This document shows, piece by piece, positions 47,801-61,100 of a DNA stretch of 64,000 nt. The DNA comes from Streblospio benedicti (taxonomy: Eukaryota; Annelida; Polychaeta; Spionida; Spionidae), in assembly GCA_019095985.1 (NCBI GenBank), contig CM032663.1, positions 36,494,509-36,558,508 on the forward strand. The letters run 5' to 3'. The position numbers were made by a program, and so were the translations under genes. Position 1 is the stretch's first letter. Each line of letters begins with the position of its first letter. A model generated the notes under the pieces. That model ran no database searches, was not told where the DNA came from, and saw nothing but the letters and a program-made list of their open reading frames with translations.

Positions 47801-50800
47801 GTGAATAGATACATTTACCACAATGGTAGTAGTCCAGGGTTCAAATCCCGGCAAAGGCTATGTGATATGACTTGGAAAAAGAATCCTCTAATGTCAAGAA
47901 ATATATGGAATGGTATTTTTGACTTCTTTGATTAGATGTATACCGGGTAACCATTTCAAACTACTTATCAAACAATATCTAATCCAATTATGTATCCTCC
48001 TTTTCACCTGAATTTGATATTAATTTTATGCACTCAGTCAGTACGCTAAATTCTTGTTTAATGTGTACATATGTCTCCAATATTTGAGAATTCTCTCAGA
48101 TATAAAATTCTCTTACTCCTAAAACACTAACTTCAATACAATTCTCTGTGAATAGCAAACAATGAAACATTTCTGTTGATCTACCTACCTTATGTTTCAA
48201 TGAAAGTTATTCAGCTGTCTGTAAGCTAACGTAATTAGATCATTGATCATTGATCAGGTTTGACAACTAAACTGAACATATACTAGTAATACTCTTTCTG
48301 AAAGGAAGTGTGACTAGGAAAAAAAGCTTTTTGTTATTGTATATTCTGGCAGTGAATAACAATTAGCAGCAATAAATGGGAACATGACAGTTTTGATTAA
48401 TGGCCTACAAGCAAGGGTTTTTGCCTGAGCAATGGTAGTTTTTTGTCATCTTATTATGATCAGAGTCAAGCATTGGGTATTGTATTGATTAGTGAACTGC
48501 ATTGACTCCTTCATGAAAGAGTTATGACGCAATCATTGATATTGACTTACTCAATTATTACAAAAACAGAACAGTAACCAGTTTCTCTTACCTTATACAT
48601 TAACTTGTATTGAAAGAAGATTTGTATCTACAGATGCTGTAAATTTCAGCCCAAGGCGTTTATTTAGATACCCAATTGGGTATATCAGGTTGGTCATTTG
48701 AGCACATTATTGCCTGGTGAAAATGTGAAAGACGACAAGACAGCCCTTCCCAATGTACCAGAAGTCAAAATGCTACATTTAATTTTCAGTTTAAGAGGTG
48801 GTACCACTTAGTGACTGTTAATACAGATTCAATGAGTGTGCTTTGTGTTTTGACAGGTTATAAGTTTTGAGAGGGCTTTTAATTATATTAGAACAAATCT
48901 TGAAAACTTGGACTTTTGCCTATGACCACCCTCTAAATATTTATTCACGTATGGAAATTATTCAACTCACTAACGATACATGTTTCAAGAAAACTTTGAT
49001 TTAAATATTTGCACAACATAGATACAATGTAAATTGTCAATCATTGATGAACAAATGTAATGTTTCACCCACCGTCTTAAGTTTTACAGGCACATCATTT
49101 TCTTTGGTCTCTTGTGTTTGTGTAGGTTGAAATGTGTAAGGTTCTGCTGGGGGCAGCGACCCAATCTCACCCATCGGTGTGAACGATGAACGGAACATAA
49201 CCTAAATGGTAGTCATATCAATTAAGGTTTGTAGATAATACAGTTGGACCTAAAAGTTAGTACATTTTGCAACACAACTATAAGCATTTCAACAATATTC
49301 TTAACACTGTGGTTACTATCATGCCAGGGAAGCACGAGACTTTCAACCGAATTGACTTGTTGGTGTTAGTGACATCACTTTGGTGCCTAGTCCAACAACT
49401 GGCATTCCTGTCTTACAGCAGGTGGAGGAGACTCAGGGCAACAGGTCTGCCTTAGTGGAGGTTGAGCTTCGGCTTGTGCTGGAAGATCTTAATGGTTTCA
49501 ACATGCTGTGACCAACACCGACAAGCATTTGAAGGTCCCGTGATTGTGACCACAACATTAAGAACATTATTGAAATATATGTAGTAGTGTTGCAAAAATT
49601 TGAAAAAAAACCCACCTTTATGGATATTCCTACTACTAATAATATTCACAAAGATACAGTTGCACCTGTTTAAGTCAACCTTGATGAAGTAAATAATAAT
49701 TTTTTGGTATTAAAGGAGTTTAATATAAATGTAATATATGAAAGGAAATTGATATTTTCTTGAGTTATCTATCAATTTGAGTGATCAGAGCTCATGACAG
49801 AAGTGTTCATCTGCATACTGTAAGTCCATATAAACTGTTCAGATGATATCCTATATTTCACTCTGTGATGATGACTTTGAATTGATCAATTTTCACATGT
49901 AATTCCAGTAAAGTGCTGCTGTGTTGATGATTCTAGGTACATCGTTGGTACATTAGTATTCTACATACACCATATACTATCATCCAAGTGCCCAGGGCTG
50001 TTAAATTGAAATTTTTTCAAACGGGGGGTGGGCTGTAACACGAGAGTGCAGTTACTACATAATTCTTATGGACATTTAAAAAAAAGAGGGGAGAGGGGGC
50101 TGTTACATGAGGGTGGGCACTTGGATGGTCGTATACGGTAAATTATGTTTTCAAGTATTTTAGTTACTATGTCACTTAATTAAATAACAAAAGGATGACT
50201 TTGAATTACTACAAAGTAATAATATCATCTTGTAAAATATTAAATCATACTTAATGATAATAATGTTGTCCTGTGTAGAATCATGTAAATTGGTCCTTCA
50301 TGCGCTAGATTCCCCTTTTTCTCTTGCAATAATGTTTTAGGGAAATTCATTTTGTCAACTTTACAAGAATAAAATCATTACCTTTGGTGAACTATTTACT
50401 GGGACTGGTGGCACAGAATCCACAATTCTTCCCATTTTCGCGACATGTTCAAAGAGTCCCGCTGAACAATTTGACTGAAAGAAATCAACATACATTTGCT
50501 ATTTACACTCCAGTGACAGCATATGATTTTTCATCCAGACAAATTCTTGTATATCAAACAAAAATATTTTAAACACATATTATGAAAATATCCTATATGA
50601 AAAAGAAATATCTTTATAGAAGTCTCACCTCCATACTGGCATCTGAGTCTGTATCTAAATTAGCACCAGGATTGACTGAAGGAGCACCTTGTCTCTCAAG
50701 TTCTTTTCTCTTTGCACGTGAAAGTCGCTTTCGAGGCTGCTTATCAAGGCTAATCTCTTTGATACTCAGATCATCTTCATCTTGAGCTGGATCAATCTTG

Positions 50801-53800
50801 TTGCTATTGAAAAAAAAAAATAACAAATTTAATTGTAAATAATTTCACTATTTTAGGTACATATTCCATTCAAAGTAAATGATTTTTAACAGTGACATTT
50901 ATGAAGTGCCCGCACAAATATTTTCATACAAAACTGCTCAGTGATACCAATCATAGATATATTTCACAAGGGTTACACAAAGCTTTTAAAGCTGTAAAGA
51001 AATAAAATAGTATAAAAATGATAGAATGATTATGACCACAGGCACCAGCATCAGGTTTTGTGGATCCATTCAAAACACATGTTTAGAAGTGTCCAAAGAA
51101 TGATACCGGTACTTGGATTATGATGAAGTGATGACAATTTTTTAATAAATGCAAACAGCTAAAATCGTAGTTATAACATTTAAAAGATCATTTGCAAAGG
51201 ACAATTTTCATAGCAATGGATCAATTCCCTCGTGTATATGAACAATAAATCACATAAATCCTTTTGTTCACTAAATTTTATAAGCTCTAATATTGGAATA
51301 GCTGGATGTAAGCAGTTAAAATTATACCAACAAAAAGCTTTCTTGTATTGTCATTTGTGATATAGGAATGAATTTAATCTTAATTTTAACTTAAGACACT
51401 TTTATGTATGTCTCAAATTTTCTTACAACATGTTTGAAAGTTTCATAATGATAAGCCAAGTCTTCTCAATGTTCATATATAACCCTATAGTACATGTAGG
51501 CCTAATAGATCCTAATAACAGAAAAGCTTGGAGAGATGATTGAGATGTAGACTTGGCAGCCAGGCCACACCCTCTGACCGAGGAATAACTTAGGGCCTGC
51601 CTACATAAATTAAAGATTAGATTAATGATGTGATTGATATCTAGCTTGTTTGTTCTTTTGTCTTCATTATTGTACAATGTTCCTTTTGTATCATACATGT
51701 ATAATAATGAATCCTTTTCTATTTATGCAAACATAGAGAGAGAGAGAGCGAGAAGGCTGATGTGCATTGCAGTTTTCAAAAGCTAAAAATGTACAAAAAT
51801 ACAAATAAAATATTACTTGGTATACAAAAAAATTATAAGCACTTTTAACATAAGGATTTGAAAGAATCATAGCCATCATGCAAACATTATTAATTAATAC
51901 AAACACAATATGTACTGCTTCTATTAATTAATTAAAATTTAACTATTGTAAACAACCTTAAGAATTAATGTAACAATTATCTATTACTATACTTTACTTG
52001 ATGTAAACGTATCTTTTAATGAACAAAAAAAAAACACATAAATCTTTTTTACGTTGTTTAACCATGCACATATACATGTATCTTCTATATTAGTCTACTC
52101 TTGACCTTTCAAATACTTTACATGGAAATGATAATCACTAAGTCACCACATTAAACATAAAGACCAATCCAATCTATTCATAAATGTCACATAGAAATAT
52201 TCCAATCGATAGCACTAACTCACTACTGTAGTATATATCTCTTGCTCAAAATGACCAGGTGTAATTAATTAACAGGCTTTGACTCACTTCTTTTATGTGT
52301 GTAAACTTATTGTAGGTACCATATCTCATATTCCGCCATATTAGGACTGATTAGGTCCATGAAAGTCAGCGTAGACTCTGGTTGTTATGTATACAAGTAC
52401 AGACAAACAACACCTTTATTGATCCAGCAGTTTGTATTAGACTGGATCGAGACCACAGCAGCATAGTGTACATTTGCAAACTCCAGTACACGCTTAAATA
52501 TTGTTTACTTGAGAAATCTTTACATGTACATGTGTGTGGAATATTTTTTAGTGGAGATTTGACAAAATATATTTATCTGTTTCTATCACATACTGACATA
52601 GCCAATAAAAGTTAATTGATTGCTTAACAATAAAGATTTATACATTTATCTCGACATACTAAATAGGTCAGATTCCTAATACAGGAACCGTTAAGTGTGA
52701 GTACAACATGAATGTACCAAACAATCTAGTAAAACTTAGGTTGGTTTAGCAACTTTTTTTATTGATATTCTGTAAATGTATGAGCATTACAGTTTTCTAT
52801 CCAAATGCTCAACTGGCTTAACATGTATACCAGGTAATGGGGATCCTGGTCACACTACATATAGTATCTTTCTCAACTCCCTGGGGTGCACACTGTTATA
52901 GTACTATATAGTCACCATAGTGTTATTAATTTGCATTTTCATATGCCTGACCTCTACCTATTAACATATATGTGCATTGTGCAACAGGAAAATGTTCAAC
53001 TGTTGGGGATGAGTTCAATTAACACCCACAATTAGATCCGACCAGGAATTGAATTCATAACCCTCTAATGTATTCATATTTATCATATCTAAAAACAATG
53101 ATTCCAAATTAGCTACAAAAAATATTTATCTGCGTTTAAAATTTACTACAGATGATAGAAAATTTTAATAACAAAATGCAAAAAATGTCTTTCAAGATAA
53201 TCATAGAAAATTATGATTATACCTTAATTATTTCTACTAACGAAATATTGTTATATCCTTTACTTAGTAAAAGCTACATGTATGAGTTGATGTTTGTCCA
53301 AACAAATTCAGACAATGAATTAATTATTGAATTTGAATTATAATCTATATTTACTTACTTTTCTTTATCAAAGTGAGCATTACCGTACACAGGCAGTTGA
53401 TTATTTAAAACATGATCATCTGGGATTGGTACGACTGTTATATCTCCTGCATAAGCAGCATGATGATTTTGTTCCTCCACTATCATAATTCCTCTATCCT
53501 TTTCATGTCTATTCCAACTATGGTTCAGTGAAGGAATTGTTTCCCCTGGCTCTGAGTGCTCAATGCTTACTGTCTCGGATTCTATTAATGATTCATTATC
53601 TGCCTGTTGCTTTATATATCCACTTTCACTTAATGCTGAATTAGAAGGCAATAGATTTTCTGAGTGTATGTCCATTATGAGAATTGCAGTATTGCTATCG
53701 GAATTTTCAGAACATTTACTTGTTTCTTGTGTGTTACTATTTGTGGATTTTGTCTGTGATTGACTATATCTACTATGTTTACTGTGTATAGATACATTTG

Positions 53801-56777
53801 AGTCAACGCTATCTTTTCTTTCCTTTGGCCTTTGTGGTCTATAAATTGGTGTTTTAGTTCTTTTAGCCGGATCATATTTTTCTGACCTCTCTTTGTTTCT
53901 TTGTCTTGCAGTTTTCTTCATCACTGGCTCATGGACAAGAGTTTGAATATTTTCATTTTCAACTTTTGAAACATTTGTGTCGTTACTTTGCCTGTCTGTT
54001 GATACCACACTCCAACCTTTTAAAGAATTTGTGTCATCACTTTTGGAGGTTGATGCTAGAATATCTTGAAGTTTGTCTTCATTTTCTTCAAATGTCTGTG
54101 TGAATTTTTTTTCTTTTTTCTTTTTTTCCTTTTTCTTACCAAAATTGAAGCAACCTGATTTTTTCTTTTTAGTTTTTTGCTTTTGTACTTTGGGAGTTTG
54201 TTTTTCTTGTTTGTATGTATAATCAAATTCACTATTTGATGAGAGAAATTCATCTTTCATATCACTTCTTGCGCTAAACGTGTAAGTAGTTGAACGTGCA
54301 GTGGAAACTTCTTCTGTTCTTGATGTTGATGCTTGACTATCTGATGTCTTTGATATACTTGACGTAACCACTGGCTGATCAACAAACTCAATTTCTGCAT
54401 AAGGACTTTCATATTCAGGGGATTTGACGGTATATGTTTCTGACCTCTTCATGGATGAATCCTTCTCCTTATCTAATTCTTTATCCAAAAGAATATCTTC
54501 AGGGATACTTGAATTATCACTTTCATTTTCTATATCATAATCCTTTTCAACCTTATTAAATCTGCCCATTTCTCCTACATCACCTTCAATTTTGTTCGTG
54601 CTAGAAATCTCATTATCACAAGCCTGGAAATTATCTACTGTATCCCAAATTTTGGTGGGTACAGGTGGAGCTTGCTCAGACTCTGATTGGTCTTCAGTAC
54701 TGCTGTCAACATCACGTATCACTTTGGGTGGCGATGGATTACTGGGCCTTTCTTGTCTGCTTGATGATGTAGATTCCTCATCATATGATTTTCCAGAGCT
54801 ACTTGTATTTTGTGTTGCCAATTGAGCTAATTCTTCTTCACTGTCAGTGGAATCATCGCCACTATCTGAATCATTTCTATTTTTTTCAGCTTTACCATTA
54901 TATTTTGTATTCTTATGTTGATTTATTCCTGGTTGTTTATTAGCATGGTTTTTGTACTGTGGTGGTCTATCTGGCCTTGGTGGTTTAGCAGACATTTCTT
55001 GGTTTTCTGCGTCAGAACTATAAGCCGTGCTATAGCCACATGAAGTGAAATGGCTGATATCGTTGGTATGCACACAGACTTCAGGAACAGTAACAACTTC
55101 TCCAGTACTGACATATTTATTGTCATTGATAGCCAGATTATTGCCCTCTAGTGTTGTTGACAAAGCACTTAAAATATCAGTTTCTGATACTACCTTTGCA
55201 TCTTTATGCGCACTATTTGTATCACAGTTTGTTAAATCAGATAAACAATTTGGTTCTTTTTTAAAATTATCTTTTGCAGAAAATTGGTCATCATTTTTTT
55301 TACTTAAGCTATGCGTTTGGATTTTATCGTTTCTTTGTTGATGCTCAGATTTTGAATAAATATAGTTTGAATCATGATGTTCTAAAATATTAACATTTTC
55401 ACACATATTAATATGGTTACTATTTTTATGTGTGTCATTTTTGCAGTGACTGGTAGTTGATTGCAATACAATGGATGAATTTTCATTTTGATTGGATTCT
55501 TTCTGACTTTCTATCACATTATCACATTTGTTTGATTGCTCTTCACCTAATGTGCTATACATAACTTCACAATTTTCAGTAAGTATGTTTACCGGTTCTT
55601 CTTTCTCCTTTTCCTCTAGATCATCACTACATGTTGATCTTGGAGTAAATATTACTGTGCTCTGTGTGGAGTCAGGATCTGATATAAACTCTTCATCAAT
55701 ATTGTCAACATTGTCTGAGTTATAACCATCCGAAAGTGAGCCACTTTCATTATTGGTACTTGGAGAAGTCAAATGTGATTTGCACAACTCACTTTCAGAC
55801 ACATCTTGTTCTATTCTTTGACTACTTATTGCTATAACTATACCTTCACTTGAGCTATCGGAGTCATCACTTATCAGCGTACTATTTAACAGTAACACAT
55901 CTACATTTTCAGAAGAATATAGCTTTGGTTGATATGATACATTTGTTTCTTCATTGGATAGTGTTGTTTCATAGGACGTTTGGTTAGGTTCGACATTTCT
56001 TTCTTTCTTTTCTTCAATATTTAAGGTGGACCATATATCTTCATCAAGAGCTTGTTGTCTAGAATATGTTTTTGTTTTTTTAACATTCGCACTGCCTACA
56101 TTAGAGTTTTCTTCATCAATAGATTTTTCATATAATGATTTTTTTCGCACACCATATTTTGCCATAAAAGTTCTTGGTGTAAGTACATCAGAATCAGTTC
56201 TTGGAGTAAGAATTTCAGAATCATCACCAAAGGAATTCGAACTTTTTATTGTTGAGCGAAGACTCTGAGGTTCAATACTTGATTCATCAAAGCTTACTTG
56301 TTTTATACTGCCTCCTCCTAATGACACTCTATTTGGTGATATACACTTAGGTGACATTTTATCAGGGTTTTCATTCAGCATAACATTATTGTCTTTTGTC
56401 AGATTTGGTTTATTCAAAACTACATGTTCATCAGTTTGAAAATTATTGTTGTCTACTACAAAATCTTGGTTCTTATTTTCTGAATGTTGAATCTCATTAT
56501 TATCTTTAGTATTCTGTCTAAATCCATGTTCTTTGTGTGTGACATCATGTCTGCCCCCTTTATCATTATTGCATGAAATAGATAGTTGTGAACCTTCAAC
56601 GCTATTCCTTTGTGGAGGTTTTACAATACCGGTCTCTGTAAATATGACATTGAGTAATTCAGTTTCAGTTTGAGACAAATTTGCACTAGAAATCTTTCCT
56701 TCTTTTAATGTATCTGCAAATTTATGCTGTTCTTCAATAGGATTGTAACGTCCTTTTTTCGAATTCTCTTGGCCCAT
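43552..56777 (-). CDS. Large, mostly disordered protein with putative N-myristoylation and coiled-coil C-terminus; family not recognised
   Basis: Nine minus-strand exons: 53359-56777, 50629-50803, 50382-50474, 49073-49201, 46601-46765, 46300-46427, 44702-44777, 44265-44360, 43552-44033; about 1587 residues. The first exon alone encodes ~1140 residues. It begins MGQENSKK, a good N-myristoylation signal (Gly2, Ser6, Lys7), directly after a TTTTAAG acceptor. This exon is Ser/Asn/Glu/Asp-rich low complexity, with SDVLTPRTD-type repeats and, at about 869-896, a polybasic KKKKSGCFNFGKKKEKKKK stretch that could bind membrane. Later exons encode charged helical segments (ERAERERVRNKQRQKELQRR; EAERRARKKERKRAKRQQKE), then Gln/His-rich ELLQQLQHQKHQHDQQQQ and a short C-terminal helix ERDQLLSAIRDELKNL. 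The last exon has a one-base frame break after SSLPK. The design suggests a membrane-cortical scaffold, but I recognise no named family. Confidence 0.75.
44849..44918. repeat. 70 bp alternating purine-pyrimidine tract (Z-DNA-prone) next to G-runs
   Basis: (GT)n passes without a break into GCGCGCATGCGCGTGCACGT-type sequence; every step alternates purine and pyrimidine. A G-rich run (GGGGGGAGGGGAGGGAAGG) follows at 44920. It lies in an intron of the large minus-strand gene. Confidence 0.9.
45655..45985. repeat. Minisatellite-like CTGCAGTTTTTC repeats
   Basis: Irregular 35-50 bp units (CTGCAGTTTTTC...TATATTGCATGTCTG) run from 45655 to about 45830. They are followed by two copies of a ~77 bp unit built on CAGATAATNCTT...ACAAACTGCGGACAT (45841 and 45918). 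Intronic. Confidence 0.65.
47640..47896. mobile_element. Foldback palindrome with tRNA-like arms
   Basis: The left arm (about 47640-47745) and right arm (about 47783-47896) are inverted copies. Both start TTGACATTAGAGGATTCTTT in the outward reading and both contain a Pol III B-box-like TTTGAACCC/GGGTTCAAATCCCGG block. The right arm with the spacer resembles a degraded tRNA (GATGGTCGACTGGTCTAATG ... GGTTCAAATCCC). No tRNA cloverleaf closes properly, so it is not called a tRNA gene. Confidence 0.7.
49264..49598. mobile_element. Foldback element with ~110 bp inverted arms
   Basis: Arms about 49264-49375 and 49507-49598 pair through TTTTGCAACAC, TTTCAA(C/T)AATATTCTTAA, TGTGGT and GTTGGTGTTAGTGAC blocks with mismatches. 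The ~130 bp centre is unique. It lies in an intron immediately beside the exon at 49073-49201. No transposase. Confidence 0.65.
50804..53358. other. 2.55 kb intron of the large minus-strand gene
   Basis: AT-rich; a short (AG)n run near 51736 and a B-box-like scrap near 53040 are the only patterns noted. No exon or element recognised. Confidence 0.5.
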
Positions 56778-58147
56778 CTTAAAATATACAATTCAAACAA
56801 ACACTTTCCACACATTAAAGATTCTAAATCCATCCATGAAATATCAAAGTGTAGTGCAATCCATGACACCAATAACATTATAAATGTGAATTCCATAAAC
56901 AATTTCATATACCTAGTTAGATCAAAATAGATTAGATCAAAAATGGCCCATTAATCTTTAGATGAAGCATCATCAACTGCTTTATCCCACTTACATTCTG
57001 TTATCAGTGGTAATACTTGTACATATATGTATACACCTATATTGAAAATATTTTCATGTACCATCTTTTGTTTGTGTATCCATTAACCCATCACAATGTA
57101 TTCATATATACTGCATCTATATGTAAATCAATTAGTTATTTGAACTTTGCATTGTTGGTTCTACCATTAACATGATTGTTTCAATTTTACAGATGCCTCC
57201 AACGCATTTGATGATCCACTTCTGCATGCATTTTTTGAGAGTATAGTAGTTTGCTGCATACTAAATTCTTCATTGGTCATATACAGACTTAGTTGATCTT
57301 AGTTGTTCAGATATATCTTCATTCTATCAACAGTTTTCAACTTAATATTCACTAATTTCAGATCAAAAACATGCAAAGACAAAAATAGCATGCTCCATAT
57401 ATTACAATTGAATATTTGGTTCAGGCAATTCATATTGTGTATAAATTACATTAAATTGGAAAGACTCGTTATTGCATTTCATGTACAAGACTTTGAAATT
57501 TTGAAATAAATTCCTGACCATATTGCTCAACTAGATGCTCTGTGCAAGAGAATTTTTATTGAATACATTATTATTGTACAATGCTCAAAATTTCTTAAGT
57601 AAAATAATATATTATCATGGTCCACAGGCTAATATTGATCACCCCACAATTACATTTATATAAAAACATTGACGATCTCAATTCTTCACATTTCGGGATA
57701 TCCATGCATTAAAATATGACAATGCATTTAGTGCGTAAAACAAATTGGATCGTAATCACAGCATAATGGGAATATTCAAATCCCCATGATAAGATTTTCA
57801 TGGGGGTTAATACAATGGGAATATGTAATAAACATATAAAACAAATGTTTATAATTATGAAATAAATAACAAATATTTATAAATATATATACAATAAATA
57901 TTCGAACCCCGTGTACCAAAAAAGCACCAGCTGTGCAGTAATCAACACCACCACACACATGATATCCAGGATGTACAATTTCCAAGGTTTCCTAGGAATT
58001 TGATTTAGGAAAAGCCTCGGAGTATTGGGATCGAGGTTCAGAGTTTGTCCTATCAATTATAAGAAACCGAACGGAAAAACTTAAATAACAAGTTGTCCCA
58101 TTAAAAGTAAACTGAAACTGAAATAATCCAAATCTGTAGAATGATCC
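56778..58147. other. Tandem intergenic interval between the two unrecognised minus-strand genes
   Basis: It separates the stop of the upstream gene (58148) from the ATG at 56777. An acceptor directly before that ATG implies an untranslated leader exon somewhere in this interval or beyond. No other feature seen. Confidence 0.5.
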
Positions 58148-61100
58148 TTATCTTTCTATTAATTCACCTAACCTCTTATATCCAAGAGCAGCCAGCAATT
58201 TTCTATTGTCCTCTTCAGCAGCTACTAGTCGCTCTTCCATGATACTGTATGCTGGATTACTGTAAAAATATAATTTCAAGAGTATTTTAAAACATGTAAG
58301 TTTGTGCATTATCAAAGTTGAGAGCAGCTTACATGAGTAGGTTCTAACGCCCACCCCTCTAATGCTGAATCGGGCTAATACATGCATAATTTGTTAGTTA
58401 CTGGTAGTCAATTAAAGTCCGTTAAATACAATAAAATCTAGCATACATGTACTTCATAACTTTAGTGGGCCAATGAATTAATTACCCAATTATCAACTAT
58501 ATAATATTTGGTTAGTGATATATTGAGTAACATATTGGTAACTTATTTTTTAACATCTCTCATATATCTCTTATTGTGAAACATATGATACAGATACCTG
58601 AAGATACATGTAGGTTTTACAATACTGTTTCAATTTGACTTTGGTGAGTGGCCCTTGAATTACTCAAACTCATGACGCCAAGGTAATCAGACCCTAATTT
58701 TTTCAGACCAAAGTAATACCATCCCAAGCAATTAGCTATCTTAAGGTTAAATGGCCCAACTGTTGTTTCCCTAACACCCAAGTAACATGCTTGTTTTTTT
58801 ATGATAAAAATAATAACTAGATCAAAAGTATATTGAATACTCATCTGCACAAGTTTTTTACATTATATATACAGTTTACAGCTATCCTTTTCACAGACCA
58901 TCTAAACACACTGGACCCTGACATCGAATTCACCACTGAAGGAGAGGAAAATGGTGAGCTTGCCTTCCTGGATACGTCAACATCGAAGAAAGATGATGGT
59001 ATTCTCAAACTTAAGATCTACCGTAAGCCGACACACACTGACCAATACCTCCAGTTTGACTCTAACCACCCCTTGGAGCACAAACTCAGTGTAGTACGCA
59101 CTCTCCATCAATAAGCCAAGACTGTGATTACTGAAGAGATGATGGATCGAGAAGCGGAAATAAAACATGTCAATGAGGCATTATCAATATGTGGATCTGT
59201 GTTGAGAGACAAGGACGAAGCAGGAAAGAAGAAGGACCGGACGAACGAGACAAAGAAGATGATGGTGGGAATACCATATGTGAAGGACTTGTCGGAGGCG
59301 GTGAGAAGGATCATGAGTGGTTATGGATGTAGTGCCTACTGTAAACCGGTGAACACTCTCAGACAGTTACTGGTAGCACCCAAGGATCCAGCCAAGAAAG
59401 AAGACGTTTGTGGTGTAGTTTACCAAATTAACTGTGGTGGATCAGGTTCTGAAGGATGTAGTAGCTCCTATGTGGGTGAAACATCAAAGACCCTTAAGAC
59501 CAGATTCGACCAGCATAGACGCCCTAGCAGCACCTCCTTACACGTCTCCTTACATCTACATCAACCAGACAGAGAGAGCCATCACATATCCCTGGATAAC
59601 ATCAAGATAATAGATCGTGACCAGAACACTTTTGAAAGAAAGATCAGGGAGGCCATAGACATCAGGCGCCTCAAGCCCGACCTCAATAAGAACGTGGAGG
59701 CCGCCGACCTGCCAGCCATCTACACCAACATCCTACCAGCCTCTGCCGACGACGTCACACCACGATCACGTGACGATTAGGCAATTGGCAGACTGAAGAA
59801 GGACCGGGAAGGTCCAAAAGGCTATCAATGTGAGCTTATAAAACTAGCACAAAAGGATAGTTGTAAACTGTATATATAATAGATCAAAAGTGTTCAAAGA
59901 ACAAGCCGTCGCTAGAACGACGTTGACTACTTATGGGCAAATAAGATATATACTGAAACGATGTATACTTTACCATAAGAACTTTGTGTACTTATGGGCA
60001 ATTAAGATATATACTGAAACGATGTATACTTTACCATTAAGAACTTTGGAAATTTGAGGAGAAAACATCAGAATGAATTTACATTAATCAATATCCAAAA
60101 ATATAACTCAATGTGTTGCCATAGAACTACAGTACTGTCACCGTATAAGGACCACAGTAATCATAGAAAATTCCATTGAACTCAACCAGTTTTTGCGTTA
60201 TACGAGTAATTTCCAGAAATTACTGTTGATCAGCGAACCAAAATACTCTTAAACAGCGTAACACGTTTATTGCCGAAATTTCGCCCAACTATAGAAATTT
60301 CTGACTTCACCGAAAATACTGTAATTTGTGGTTTGAGCATGTCAATACTGTAATTTGTGGTTTGAGCATGTCGGAGTATACTATTCTAGAATATGTACTT
60401 ACTGCTGAAGCAAGTACAATATGAAGAGAAGGTTACTCTTCTTATATACTATGCTGAATGCTGCCTACAGAAATTCCTGTGTGACCACCATTCAAACCAA
60501 AACCCGTACACCACATTTGAGAGCAACATATCCTAAACTCAGAAATGAATCTCTACATACGGATAGGCTTCACACTTTTACACTTTACTGCAAATTTTCC
60601 TTCTACACAACCCACACACATGCAGTACAATACTTCCCTATTTTAAACCAGTCTTGTCCATTATGTGCTCGAGTGCCTAATGGACAAAACTAGTTTAAAA
60701 TATAGATGTATACTGCTGCATGCGTGTGAATTATTTATGGGTAGATTGACAAAGAATCTGTACAATGTGAAGACATAAAAAGACATACAGAGTTTCCCCC
60801 ATTGCGCTGAGGGTGCGTTGTTCTCAGACATGGTGTAAATGTTTGTGCTATAGAGGTGGTCAGACACACAAGTTTCCGGAGTACAAATTGGTTTAAAATA
60901 TAGATGTATACTGCTGCATGCGTGTATATTATTTATGGGTAGATTGACAAAGAATCTGTACAATGTGAAGACATAAAAAGACATACAGAGTTTCCCCCAT
61001 TGCGATGAGGGTGCGTTGTTCTCAGACATGGTGTAAATGTTTGTGCTATGGAGGTGGTCAGACACACAAGTTTCCGGAGTACAAATTGGGCATAGTATAT

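Noticed and set aside
47760-47865. Possible tRNA gene (B box GGTTCAAATCC)
   Set aside because: No proper acceptor stem or anticodon arm closes, and the sequence is part of a palindrome; treated as tRNA-like repeat.
56777-58150. The two right-hand minus-strand genes as a single gene
   Set aside because: A clear in-frame stop at 58148 and a separate MGQ start preceded by its own acceptor favour two genes, though a transcript could still change this.
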